Positions 50,896-63,600 of a stretch of 64,000 bases of DNA are shown in pieces. The notes under the pieces are model-generated. The model was not told the DNA's origin, made no database searches, and was given only the letters and a program-made list of their open reading frames with translations. The stretch spans positions 1-64,000 of the forward strand of contig VWPU01011592.1 in NCBI GenBank assembly GCA_013398955.1, read 5' to 3'. Source of the DNA: Callaeas wilsoni (lineage: Eukaryota > Chordata > Aves > Passeriformes > Callaeidae). Numbering within the stretch: the first letter of the stretch is position 1; every line of letters begins with the position of its first letter. A program made the position numbers and the translations under genes.

Positions 50896-53800
50896 GAGAA
50901 CATTGGCTCTTCCAGTCTATATGCATACCATTGGATGTTCTTACTGTGGAAAGCTGAAAAATGCTAATACTCAGCTGTTAGGCAAGCTGACAGTCTTTTT
51001 TCCTTCTTGGCTGATGGAGATCTGTGCTGTAAAAAAAAGGAAAAAACATCTCAAGCTTTCTCAAAGGGTTAACAAACTATATGAGGAAGGAAGTTTCTTC
51101 TAGTGCTGGGAGTGGTTCTTCCAATAATGTTACTGGAAACATTATAAGAGAGTGAGAAAGAGCGTGGTACTTAGGTAAAATTGTTTTGTATCATCACAGG
51201 GTAATTAATGCAGTTTTGATCTTAAAGCTAATTCTATTTTCTTTTGATTAGTTAAATTTTACAGAAAGGAAAAATTAATGAAGTTGATACCTTTAGAAAA
51301 TAATCATGTAATAGGCATGGGAACGAAAAGGGTGCTTGTTTTAGTATATCATTCATACACAGGAAATAATAACTAGCTGTAAGTGCTTTGGAGGAGGTGT
51401 CTTAGGTGAAGGAAGATTCTGCAGGAAGGTTCTGCAGATGATGCAGAGAAGGCTGGACTGGAAGCTGTCATTTTGTAAGGAAGGGAAAAATAGAAATTAT
51501 TCCCATGTTTGTCCTCTGTTATTTAGATCACCAGCCCAAACTTTCTTTTTTTGGTCCCTGCTGTAGACCAGTTCCTTGAAGATTTATCTGAATGGAAGAG
51601 AAGGCATTTGAACAAGAAAGGTCCAGAAAACTAATCTGAATCTTGAGCTTAATTGACGCTAAACTGATGAGTGACTGTCTTGTTGCTTGGCTAAACCTGC
51701 CTTTTTGAAAATGCAAAGAGTACAGAATGCTGGCAGGAGCCCTATAAGGTTTTAAGCTGTTGCTACAAGCTGTTACCTAGATTAGCTGGCAGAAGAATGT
51801 TTGAACCTGCGAATGACTTTGGCAGGGCCCAGTCTCTAACCATAGATTCCTGGCTGTGAAATGTCTAGTTTTTCTACTAATAATTTGAGGGATGGGGAAT
51901 CACAAGGTTTCCAGGCACCAGATGTCTGTCTGCCTTTGCTGTGGGATTTTTAGGTTGGCTTTATGTCTATTCTACGAATTTTTTTTTCCTGGAAGTGAAC
52001 GCAGGTCATTTTCAGAAGGAGATATTAAGACTTCATTAATACTCATTTTTCTGCTTTTTAGCTTTCATTATATAAACTCATTTTAGAACTAGGGGTTTTG
52101 TTGTGTTGCCTTTGAAAATGATCTCATCTTTTAGTTGGCTGTGGGTCATACCCAATCTCCTATTGCCGTACAATCCATTTTGCTCATACAGATGAAAATC
52201 AAAATGCCTTACCAGGTGATTCATAATAATAAAATAACTTGTGGGTTAGGCTAGTAACAAGGATAACTGCTGAAATATAGGAAGCTGTCATTAAAAGTTT
52301 CAGATGACCAGTCATAAAATGTAATGTTTGGAGAGCATCGCTCACTTTCAGAAGTAATGTTTTGACAAGAACAGCTTCTCCTTCCCTGTTTAGCTCAGTG
52401 TAAGCTAATAAGGTTCTTTTGAATGTGAAGTTAAACTTCCAAGTTCTATTTTTGCTTTTTGCTTATAAGGATGAATGTCTATTTTGGTAGACAGTTTAGA
52501 TTAAGCTACAAAATATCTACTTGGATCACAGCAATCCACTTCGTGTATCACCACTTCAAGTAATGTCACCTTCAGCAGTATCCTTGTTTTTCCATTGCTT
52601 TTTATCTCCTGTTGTCATTTTGCATAGAGGAAGCTCCAGCTGCCCTTTGCTGTAGCATGTTTTGAACCCTTGTAAACATTATGTGTTGAAGAGATTTACT
52701 TCAGTTAAAGTAATTATCAGAAACAACAGCACAAAAAGTCCAACCAAATCTATTTTCATTAAATTCATCAAGGCACTAGGAGGTCTCATCGTTCTGAATT
52801 CATTTTTATTCATAGATTAGAAGAAGGAAAACAAACATCTTGGTGTTTTCTCAGGTTCAGATGAAGTGATTCTGATGCAGAAGTATGTCTAAATCTCTTA
52901 GATGAAAAGAAAACAATAATTAAGGCAGAAGTATCACTAACAAAAAAATCAACTTTTTGGAGACAAATACCTATTTTGTCCTTTGTAAAATTTGCCAAAT
53001 ATTTTTGTTTTTCTATGACGTATGTTTAGTCATCTGTTTCCCTCTAGTTCTATGAGCAGTTAAGTTGTTCCATTTTCTAAAAGTGTAATGGTTTTATTGT
53101 TTAGTACTATTTTAATCTGGTGTCATAACTAACAGTGTATTTAAGGGTTATCAGAAACTACTGAAGTACCATTTTAGTTTTCAGAAGACTTATTTTCAGA
53201 AGAAAAAAATTATTTAATTCTGAAAACTTGTTTTCGTTTTCATTTTTTAGTTTAAACTCATTTTCTGTTCTTAAAATCCATATTATGCCTAGAGTTGTTT
53301 ATTTTTAAGAACGTGGTAACATATGAACTCAACAATATGGATGAAAGGATTGCTGATAAGAAAATGCAAATATAGTATGGCTAGTTTTAGAGCTAGATAG
53401 TTTTAATAAGAAGTTTCACATTCATTTGCTGCTTTAAAACCAGTCACCTTACAGTCAAAGTCATTTGGGCTTTTTAGTTGAGTTTGTAAAGCTCCTTTAA
53501 TACAGAGATTAGCATTTTCTTTATTTCTTTCATTCTATTTATTGGTTTGTAAACCTGAAGGCTGTGAATTTTATGAAAGAAAATCCTTTAATTTTGTGTA
53601 TGCCTATTGATATGTGGTGGTTGCCATGGCACCTATTTGGAGCGAAACTTTTTAAACACTGACTTGAGAATGATAATTTTTAGCATAATTTTTCTGATAC
53701 AATTAATCAGAAGTCTGAAAAATTCCAAGTACTTACTGAATTCAGCTTGACCGGATGTTCTGAAGGTCTAAAGTGTACAGTGACTTTCTGATATGAAGGT

Positions 53801-55950
53801 CTAAACTTCGCTACACGGTTTTAAAATTTCTGCAGGGCTGCACTTCAGATGCACAAACTGATTTGTGTGATGGAGCTTTGTTGAGAGTTCATGACTCCCT
53901 CTAAGTAGCAAACCATTGTCTGAGAACAGCTGCTTTAATTTCTCACCATTCAGTTTAGTGCCTTCTTCCCCATTGTTTTGTACAATGCTGTATTGTGAAG
54001 AAAGTTTTATAAACTTCTATCAAATAGCCGAGTGGATCAGGAATTATTAAAAACTTTGCATCAGTTCCTTAGGGCATTTCTGCCTCCTTCCTAAAAGTCT
54101 CTGCTGTAGAGTTGCAGCTTATTCAATGAGCAGGATCATTGGTGGTGGACTTGAAGATACAGGTTGTCTATCCCTTGAAGATAAAGATAGATTTTGAACT
54201 CAGTTAAGGACCTTATACAAAGTTTATGAAGAATGAAAGATCTCTCATGGGCATTCAGCAGCCTGGATTTGCAACAGATGCTGCAGAATTAGTTGCCAGA
54301 TAAGATTTTTAAGTCCAAAGCCTCCGTGCTCAGGTGTGATGCAGAGTATGAGAACCTTAGGGCTGTTGTTAGTGAGTTAAACTTTATGGGTACATTTATT
54401 ATCTTTTTTCTTTGTGAAATTTGAGCTCTGGACTACTCCTAGCTAGCAGCAAATGCTGGCTTTGTTGCTTTTTCACTGAGGAAATGCCACTTTGAGTATG
54501 GAACCCTTGTCAGCCCAGTGGTGTCGTGTCTTGCCTGAGAATATCTTACGAGATCTATGGATTGACTGTATCTGTCCCTTGATTTTACTTGGAGACTTTT
54601 TGAGGTAATGATGTGGCTAAATGGCAGGACGTGTGGGACTGTGTACTGTCTGAATGTTAGTGTTACTTGGAAACCAGCTAGAAAATTTGTCAGGCTGTAT
54701 TCTGCTATTAAAGAAGCAAAGTTAAATGATTATACAATTGAGATATGAATTAGAAATACCGTAATTTTAAATCAAAGTAAGTTCTTCCTGGGCAGGTCTG
54801 ATTATCTTTCAATGAAGAAAATGTTATCTAAAGCCCCTTCTTGAGTCCAACTCTTGAAACTCTGCATAGCTTGCCAGCTTTCTGAAGCTGAAATTCTGCA
54901 TGTAAATTGTTCTTCACTAACGGACCCATATTGGGTTTTTTACTACATCAATAATTTTAATATTTTCTGTATGTTCAGGAAACACTTTGAAAATTAAAAA
55001 TGTAGATCCTCTTCACCTCTCTCTTTTTTATTTTTCTTTGATGGCAACTATTTTGACTTGTTCATATTGTGATTAGATGCTTTGAGTGAGTATACTAAAT
55101 GTAACAAGATGTATAAAACACAGAACTTTTAACCAGACTATGCTGGTGAAAAAGCATTAAAAGCACTACTCAGAGTAGGACAGAGAGAAGTTCAAGTAAA
55201 TACTGGAGGCAGGGATTTAAAATTTTTGCCTATTATCCCATAGCTTTCTGTATTACTTCTTTTTTAAAAAATTATTTTATAATAAGATACTTTGAAAGTC
55301 TTAGAGAATAAAACTTTCTCTGTTAGCCCAAAATTTTTGTGAGTTTTTTTTCTTCATTCAGAAAATTTTAAATTCAGCATCATGCCATTGCTACCAAAGA
55401 TATGGAATAAATGTAATTAATTTCTGCTCCCTCTGCTGGCCTTTGAGCTGTGCAGAATAGATCTATCCTGCAGCTTCAAAGTACCCGCACTTGCAACTGG
55501 TTTGTGGAAATTGGGTCTTTTGGGGACTAAGGCGAACACTTTATCTCCAATATCCAGATCCGAGCAGTGAGGAATGGCATTTCTGAAATAACCTCTCAAT
55601 AACAATGGAAGCTTTTAGAAAGGAAACAACAGAGATATTTTGTGATAACTTTCGAGTACATTCAGTTGATCTGTTAGCGTGATATAAGGAGAGCTGTACA
55701 TTTCACACCAGTAGTAAGCACTGAACAAAAACGGTTTCATTTTTTTGCTTGGGCTTCCTGAGAATCCGCTTTGTAGTACAGTGTGGAAAAGCACAACTGA
55801 AATGGCCAAATTGTTCAAAAATAATTGAAATAATACAAGTTTGCTTGAAACTAAGGTGCAAAGTCTGCTATGCCTGGCAACATTGTCTTGATAGCGATCA
55901 CTTAAGAACTATTATGTATTCTTTTGTTGTTGTCTTGTTTTTTTTTTAAG

Positions 55951-56063
55951 CTGGACCTGTGATCTGCAGAATGCTAACATACCCTCCAACTCGAAGAGCC
56001 TTAATTGTGGGTTGTGGTCTGCAGATGTTTCAACAACTGTCAGGGATTAACACCGTCATGTAT
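55951..56063 (+). CDS. SLC2A13: SLC2A13 internal exon (loop end and TM7 start)
   Basis: This 113-bp exon gives 2 nt completing Ala plus 37 codons ([20 protein letters not shown]...GINTVMY). It covers the end of the central cytoplasmic loop and TM7 with the GLUT motif QQLSGIN, whose glutamines line the substrate pocket in the GLUT/XylE family. Against my recollection of the human protein it differs only conservatively (LTYPP for LSYPP, NTV for NTI). The acceptor has a long T run ending TTTTTTTAAG|CT. The donor is MY codon TAT|GTATTT, which is weak at +4 to +6; exon end at a full codon (phase 0) agrees with the expected Y|Y junction of the family. Read-through would give VFPNCFFL then a stop. 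It is separated from the previous exon by 34.9 kb. The next exon (the ATILQMSGV region in mammals) is not found before the window ends. Confidence 0.96.
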
Positions 56064-56149
56064 GTATTTCCCAATTGCTTCTTTTTATAAAGTATTAGGA
56101 AAAAATCACTTAGACCTTTAGCAGTTATAGATGGTCTTCTGGACAAGGT

Positions 56150-58600
56150 CTGGAAGGAGAAAAATTGAGTGTGAGAGCTGGAATGCTGGCTTGAAATCCA
56201 GATGTTGACATGTTTGGCATCACAGAAAATTGGTACCAGAGGATGTTAGTATAGGGGTAAACATTTTTATAGACATGAGAATACAAACTGTATTCTGAGA
56301 GATGCATTATTGTGTTAGAGTTTATGGTCAAAGCTATGTATGTCTGGACAAGAGAGCACATTTATGGTTTGAATTTGTGTGCAAATAGATCACAGTAAGG
56401 TGAGGGTTAGACTAACCATGTTAATGAGGTGGAACATTTCTGTGAAGTACTAAAGGATGCTGAGGGAAGAAACATTTCCTGCTTTTACACGGTTTTGTTA
56501 TGTGTATGAAGACTCAGTAAATGTGGAAGTGAAGGATGATGTATTGGGTTTTCTGACAAGCTGTCAGCTCATAACAGGAGTAGCTCTTGACAAATGTGCA
56601 ATGTGCAAGACCTTGTTTAAGATGAAATTATTGTTGGGCTGCCCTACAGGACTAATCATAATGAATATGGTTGCCATATTGTTTTAAGAGCAAGTATAAA
56701 ATATGTTGCCATAACATTTTACAGAGAAAACTATGCCTAAGGGAGCATGCATCTTAGGAAATTGTTAAAAGGAACAGCTAAAAGGATAAGGCTTTTAGTG
56801 GTATCAAGAGCTACTGTATTAAATGTTAGAGTAAACACTGCCATCTGTCATACTGGAAGAAAAAGTGCCCCAGACTCAGTATTATTAAACTGCAAAGGAG
56901 GGAAATCTGTAACAGGTAAAGAAAGACTTCATGAAGTAGAAATTGTAAGCCAATGTGGGAAACACTTGGACACAAAACTGGTAAGTTATGTGTGAAAGCC
57001 AGAAGACAGGCACAGAGAGAGCTTTGATAAATTTTTCAGACACATCAGAAACAAGAAACCTAATAGTCTCCAGGCCCAGTAAGGATCAAGACATTGGGGA
57101 TACACTAGCAGAAGATAAGTGTTTAGCACCAAATCTCACAAAGACACTTTTTGCATTGGTGTTAATTATAGAGGGTATATGAAGCTTTTTGCACTAGAGC
57201 TTACTTAAGATGTCTCAGGTGGTCTGCTTGACACTCAAGTATTAGGGGAAGAGCTTAAAGAGCAAGTTGATTAAAAAATAACAAATTGATCAGAGTATAC
57301 TCAACAAGTCTGGAATAATTTGCATACATAATCACTGAATTTGGAAATATAGCATAATTTACATAAAGCTACAGCCCAGAAAGTTTTGTTTCTGTCTTTA
57401 TAAAAATTAGTTAAAACTTCATAGAATGAAATAAGATGTGTGTTTATAAATATGAAAAATGAACATGTACATGTACAATATAAAATAATAAAGAAGAGCC
57501 AACATGATTGTTGTAGACAGATTATAGCTTGCTTGAGTGTGAGTCCATAGTTGTGTTAGAAGTGGAAATCCCACATGAATTAACCATCCTAAGAAACCAT
57601 GACACCTGCAGTCAAAGTTTCTTAAAGAAATCATATAGTCACAAAAGTAAGTGAGAAGTCCTGTCAGGTAAATAACTATTTAAGATAGGAAAAAAAGGGA
57701 TGAGAATAGAAGATCAGTTATCACAAACCAGGAATAACTCCTACAATGATCTGTATGAAGATCTTTGCTGCTTTAATAAATCTGTGAAAGGGGCTAAGCA
57801 ACAAAATAACAACTTGTATTCATACAGCATTCACAGTATAAAGATCCCCTAAATCTGTGAACATGAACAGTTGGGGGAAGATAATGCAAGATAACAAATT
57901 AGTGGAATGGCCAGTGCATTAACTATACAGTGTTATTCGATAATGCCTGCAGGAGGGAACTGGGTAACTAACATGCATGTCAGTCTGAATTGTTACTGCT
58001 CAAAAAAGAGGGCTTGCAATTGCATTATTGTTCTATACAAACATCATGACGACATCCATGGCCAGTCTGGAATAGTACAAACAGTTGCAGATGTCCTTTC
58101 TTTTAATGAGAACAAACTGGGTTATGTGTGGGGAAAGAGATACCTGTGTTTGAACAGGATGATTAGAACTCTGCAGCTTGGAAAAGAAATGAGGTCAGAA
58201 GAAATACAAGAGGTATATAAAGCTACTAATGTTATGGAGAGGATGGGGAGAGCATGATTATTCATCATTTCTTCTAACACGTTTTTGATGACTCCTAGCT
58301 CTTACCCAGCAGTAGGTTTAAAATAATCATTTTTTCATGCAACACATAATTACATATTGGAACTCATTGCCACAGGATGTTACAGATGCCAAATGTAGAA
58401 ATAAGTTTAGAAGTTAATTAGGGAAACTTACATAATAAACATTATTAAAATGTTATGAAATATGATGTGCATGCTATCTCTGGCCAAGGACAGTCATTCT
58501 CACAGTTTGGTTCTTACTATGGGATGCCTTATTAGGCTAGAACAAAAAATTGACAGTTCACAAGGCTTATGACACTGGTAGGTTGACATTGTTTATTTTA
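56150..58600 (+). mobile_element. Ancient CR1/L3-like LINE fossil, sense, almost full ORF2 length
   Basis: About 2.4 kb of strongly decayed LINE in sense orientation. Landmarks in correct order: GGCATCACAGAAAATTGGTA (endonuclease region), TTTTCAGACACATCAGAAAC followed by AAGAAACCTAATAG, AGTAAGGATCAAGACATTGG, GAAGAGCCAACATGATTG (RT region), GATCTGTATGAAGATCTTTG, CTTGGAAAAGAAATGAGGTC, GAGGTATATAAAGCTACTAA, then AGCAGTAGGTTTAAAATAAT and TGGAACTCATTGCCACAGGA near 58360. The last set is the ORF2 end of the CR1 lineage widespread in turtles and archosaurs. Stops and indels are everywhere. The 116-codon frame at 57907-58257 lies inside it and is a relic. Both outer limits are approximate. Confidence 0.78.
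57161..57190 (+). repeat. 30-bp exact direct repeat, copy 1 (inside the CR1 fossil)
   Basis: It begins GTTAATTATAGAGGGTATAT and ends GAAGCTTTTT. It is identical to 59187-59216. Confidence 0.95.
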
Positions 58601-59186
58601 AACTTACTATGTTTTAAAATCTCAAACTCCTTTCTATGTAGGAGGTTTTACAAATAGTTTGGAATTGACCTAATTTGCTTGTGGATGTGTAGGAGGACAG
58701 AATTACAACTATAAAATGTGGTTGAATCTTAGCTTTAAAATAATAAAATGTCTATAATAAACACATGAAGGCACTGTTGTTAAAGGACTGGATTGACAAC
58801 CATTTGCAATATCCAGTCTCTTTTAATATTCCAGTATAACTAAATTTTTAGTTATCAGGTATGCATGACAAACATTCTTCCTGTGAAAAGACATTTTTCA
58901 AATACAAGTAAGCAGCTGTCTGTTGATGGTTTGCTTACATAGAAATTGGTGATTGCCTTTTAATGCTATAATTAGGTGGTACCTTAAGGAGCTGTCAGAT
59001 TGTATTAACTCTCTAAGCACTAGCTTTCTCTTCATAATGTTTAGTTGTGTCATTCTGGGATTGCTGTTCTCGTGGAGCATGAAAGCAGGCACTGGTTGTG
59101 GTTGGAGAGTCTAGTATTGTGTGGACTTTCCTTCAGCGGTTTCTCAAAAACAGTCATGAAAATTATTTTGACAGTGGATGTTCACT

Positions 59187-59216
59187 GTTAATTATAGAGG
59201 GTATATGAAGCTTTTT
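59187..59216 (+). repeat. 30-bp exact direct repeat, copy 2
   Basis: It is identical to 57161-57190, 2026 bp downstream and outside the recognisable CR1 fossil. The flanks are not clearly similar beyond a few bases. Confidence 0.95.
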
Positions 59217-61641
59217 TTTCACTGTACCTTTGGTGCTACTGTAAATGCTTGTTTATTGGCCCATTTCAGGCCACAGAAGAAGAGGCTGATGACCCCAACT
59301 TGCAGTTGCCTGGCTTTCCGTGGCAGAGAATTTAGCCTCTGGTTGCCCTCTGACCAGTTAACTTAACACGGCAGCATCTGTGACAGGCCCTGGCTTGTTC
59401 CAATCTTCTGGCTTGAGATTTTCTGCTCTCTCTGCTATAAAATAATTTGTTTAATCTTGTATTTTACTGTAAGAAAATGGAGACCATCAGAGTGAATTTG
59501 TGTGTGTCTGAAAAGCTCATTTAAATCCCCATAATCAAATCACAAAGGGACATGAAAAGACAAAAAAGAACACAATTGTAGAATGATTTAATACTTCCCC
59601 AATTTGTATATGCTTTACTGAGTAACTCATCAATTTTAGAAAAGAAAAGCTTGAATCAAAAATTATGGCTGTTAGAGGGATTTTGCAGGGGTCTAAAAAT
59701 AGTCACTGAGTGTACCCAGTAGAAGAAGAGATGCTAAAAAGCAAAAATTGCCTACAAGAAACACATGGAGATAGCAATAAAAATCTGGAGCCTCCATGCT
59801 TAATAATTCAGTCATCTGGTATAAATTTTGTGGTTAAAAACTGGATATCAGTAGTGAAGCCAATGAGAGCATTGAAGTCCATGTGTAGTTGGAGTTCTCT
59901 TGAGGATGGGGAGAGGAAAACCAGAAGAATTGCTGTAAGAATTGTTGAAGGCTGTGCTCAGCCCTTCTCATTATGCAATAAACTGATCTGGTTTTTGCAC
60001 AGAAATAGATTTATATCATATTTGAATCAGCCATGTATGTGTATAACATCCAGCCGTGAGGAACCAGAAACTCGTCACGAACAGGATGTTACTGAATTGC
60101 TGAGAACAGTATGTGGAGCAACCTCTGCATTGAGGAGGTGGATCTAAAAGAGAAGCAAAATGTAAAAATAGGCTAAGGAGATTGTGACTGTCACAGGAAC
60201 AAATTCTAGCGTGATAAATTTAGTCAGCAAAAGAATAAAGCTCAGTGACCTATTGCTTTGATTCCTTTTTTCCCCCTAAGAACAAGGGTATCACTGCTAT
60301 CTGATGGAGTGCCTGACGCAGAACAAATGTTTCCTTTTCGTCATGGCTTTTGCCAGCTGAACTGACCCATTAAAGATAAAGTCATACAATTTTAGACAAG
60401 CATCTCTCACACTGGTGTGAGCAGGTCTGAAATGGTTTAACTTCTCAGTTTCTTATCATTCTAGTGTTTTCTCATCTCAAAAACAGAAGCTCAGTGTTTC
60501 AAGCCTGGAGCTCAAATCTGGCTGGAAGGAAACTGAGAAAGGCCTTATGAAAGAAGTTATATTCCAGGGGAGCAGTTACTACAAAATAGCTTTTTAATAG
60601 GAATATATCCCAGAATTTGGTTAAATCAGTGATGTTAAGGTATTTACAAGCCCAAAGTGGCCCATAGTTAAAACTTGGGGGAAGAGGACCATTTTGAGGT
60701 AAAACTTGAAATTAATTTTTCCTATCAGTTTCTTAACAGTTAAAAAACCAGAACAAAACAAAAAAAAAATTTAAAAAAAGGAAGAAGTTCTATTTTTGGG
60801 GGGTGGGAGGAAGAGGGGACTTGAAGGATTTGAACTGTTTGACATTGTGTAGTGAAAACCATCAACGGATGTTTTATCTCTGTGCTCATGTTCCTGCAGA
60901 ACTAGGACTTCTGAAAACATTTCTGGTAATGTGCAGCCTCGTGGCAGTAAAAAAAACCTCCAAACCATGGGGAAGAAAGATTTTGGAAAAATCCCAAGTT
61001 ATCTTGAATACTAGGCAGTAATTTAGCCATAATTGGAGGGAGTTCAGTGTTGTCTTGTCAGAATTGCACGTAGGTGGTATGGCCTGCGCTGGAGATTCTG
61101 CTGCTCTTTGAGAGGTTTGTTGTCTGTTCCCAAAGACTGCCTGTGCCCTCAAGACTATAAATCTGAGATAAGATTGAAGAGACAGCTGTATCATCTAGAT
61201 TATTGTTATTCTCACAAAACTTTAAGTGGACTTGATGAAAGCCAAGCAAAATACTTTGTTCTGCAGTTGAAACACTAAGTTTGATGTGGTGCTAATTTTG
61301 TAATTTGCCATTATCTTTTCAAATTGTGTTAGAAAAGCTTTCTGCAATAGGAAAGTGGCATAATGTGTCAACAGGGAGAGCATATGGCCTTCAGCATTTT
61401 TGCTAAGCTATTTGCAGGTGTATATGATCTGTTATTCCTATTTAATAAAATGTTTAATAAAAGAAGAAAAATACAGAAGAGGACAAGAAGTGGTTATGTA
61501 ACAAGTGGAAATTGAAGGTCTGAAGATAAGTTAAGAATATTAGAAGAATTAACATGAAAAGTGAAAAAATATTGTACTGAATGTGGATGAGAGAATGAAA
61601 GAAAATAGGAGTGTGACTGGGAAGGAAGTCAGGATACATCT

Positions 61642-61685
61642 GGAGTTTAATAGAGGCCAGAGGGGAGTTTAATAGAAGCAAAGCA
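61642..61685. repeat. 22-bp tandem duplication
   Basis: Two units, each beginning GGAGTTTAATAGA, at 61642 and 61664. Confidence 0.75.
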
Positions 61686-63536
61686 CATTTCCTGGTGGGT
61701 TTAATCGCCAGGTCTATTGTGCAGCAATTGCAGAGCTGAAATCTGTGAGCACCTGCTGTAGCCTCAGAACCAAGATCTTGGTACTTCTGCTTAACATGGA
61801 TGTGCAGCTGAATCCCCAGAGGGGTGGTGAAAGTAAAGACTCAGAAATTTGTCTTTAAATTCCAGTTTTTTAACTTCTTCGAAATGAAATACTCAATAGG
61901 GAACATAGGACAGTATCTGACATATCTGACTGCAGATAAACTTTTCATTTTTTTAAGATCATTGAATAAATACCTCCTTTCGTGAATTACAGCACAAGTA
62001 GCAGCAACCTTCTCTACTCTTTCAGCATCAGCAGCCATACAGAGATTCATAATTAATGACTGAATGTATTTACAGCTTATGACAGATTTATAATGAATAA
62101 GCTGGTCATTGAAATAAGGTTTTCCTAGAGCATTGGTTGTTGCTTTGAATATTGGAAAATAGTTGCTGAGATCTGTAAACAGAAGTTCTACTGGGAAAAA
62201 GTAATGGTGATTCACATTTTTCTTGTGATTTGTATTCAGGCATTGACTTTTAATGTTGTATAGGTTTCTATTGTGTTCTCTGGCTGTGCATTTTAAAACA
62301 AAATCCAGAAAGTAGCATACTGTATTTTAAAAAAAGGCAACCAAACAAAAAACTCCCAACAAACAAAACAAAACCCCCCCAGATGACACAATGCTAAATG
62401 TCATCCAAGTTGCACAGCAGTTGCTGAAGGAGGGGACCTTTTATTGTACTCTTGACTTAAATTCAAATTGGGCACAGTAACTCCCAGGCAGACTGCAGTG
62501 TGGCATTTATTTTTGGATGGCCAGTAACTTGTCTCCTCAGTTTTTCTCTCAGACCCATCTGGGCTTTAAGTCTGACTAAAGGAGGGACTATTACATTAAT
62601 GTTCTTTCCAGATACAAACTTTGTAGTATTGTCAGGATAATTGAGAAGATTTGGTAATTGGTAAGTCTAATTTTCTCTGATGACTCCATAACATTAGGGC
62701 TGCTGCCTGGTTAAGTTTTCATCCTTCAGTGTTTTGTTGTGGGTAAACTGTCCAGTTTATATCTTTCTTTTAAATTTTGCCTTTTCCTCTTAGGCTTTAG
62801 GAGATGTTTAATAAAACAAAAAGAAACTCTACGTTGCATATCTACTTGCTTTTCAGATAATAATCCATTAGAGATTTTTTATTAGATTTGCATGAATTCT
62901 TCCAGTAACATTTTTTTTGAGAAGTGACCTTTCATTTTACTATTTTAACTTCCTTCATACTGCAAGATGTTTTAGAAAGGACTGTGTGCAAACTCATCGT
63001 GTGAAATAGTTCAGTGACATATAGATGCTTTTTATGTAGACTGCAGATACTTTTGAAAGAACAACTAAACAGAGTTGTAGTCTAGTCAAACACACTAGGT
63101 GAGGTGAGTCTCCCATTATGCCAGCTGTCTCTGTGGTGTGTGCTATACAGAAATAATGTGATTAACTTGTAACAGCTCATGAGAGGGGCGAATTGTAGTT
63201 AATACGCAAAATAATTTCATTTTGCTCACTGTAAAACATTCTAAATGAGAGTTTATGGAAGCTGCCTGTATCAGTTTCGTAGTACTTGAAAAGGAAAATG
63301 AAACTCTGACACAGGTTTTTTGAAAGTTTTGCATGTTTAACAACCACTTTTCCATAGGCAGTGTACTGTTACCACAGCTGAGCTTGTTTCTTTTAAAGTA
63401 AAGAGTGCATTGAAAATAAAATATATTAAAAAACCCCAACTTCAAACATCTGATGGTCACCAAATTGTACATATTGGACACAAGTTTATTGTGTAGAAAC
63501 CGACTTAAATAGTATTTTTTCCAAGCCCTGGAACAT

Positions 63537-63600
63537 AGATGATGATGATGATGATGATGGTTATTATTATTGTAATAATTATTATTAAATTTTAATTATT
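63537..63600. repeat. GAT then TTA/ATT compound microsatellite
   Basis: About eight GAT units are followed directly by interrupted TTA/ATT units and an ATTTTAATTATT tail. Confidence 0.95.

Larger units (their letters stand above)
21070..55950 (+). other. SLC2A13: SLC2A13 large intron (34.9 kb)
   Basis: A phase-1 intron defined by the GTATGC donor at 21070 and the TTTTAAG acceptor at 55950. It carries CR1 copies at 24517-25740, 46744-47091, 47448-47962 and 50194-50895, a probable solo LTR (34400-34980), an AT/AC microsatellite (38122-38190) and small duplications (30521-30566, 45423-45450). A possible antisense exon lies at 28059-28237. The remaining gaps, 21070-24516, 25741-28058, 28238-34399, 34981-46743 and 50896-55950, are AT-rich sequence in which I see no supported gene. 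T-, A- and G-homopolymers such as G9 at 29871-29879 are scattered through it. Confidence 0.9.

Noticed and set aside
55417..55605. 62-codon - strand frame with protein-like composition
   Set aside because: A TTTCAG acceptor-like site exists, but no good donor; it ends at a nearby stop and matches nothing I know.
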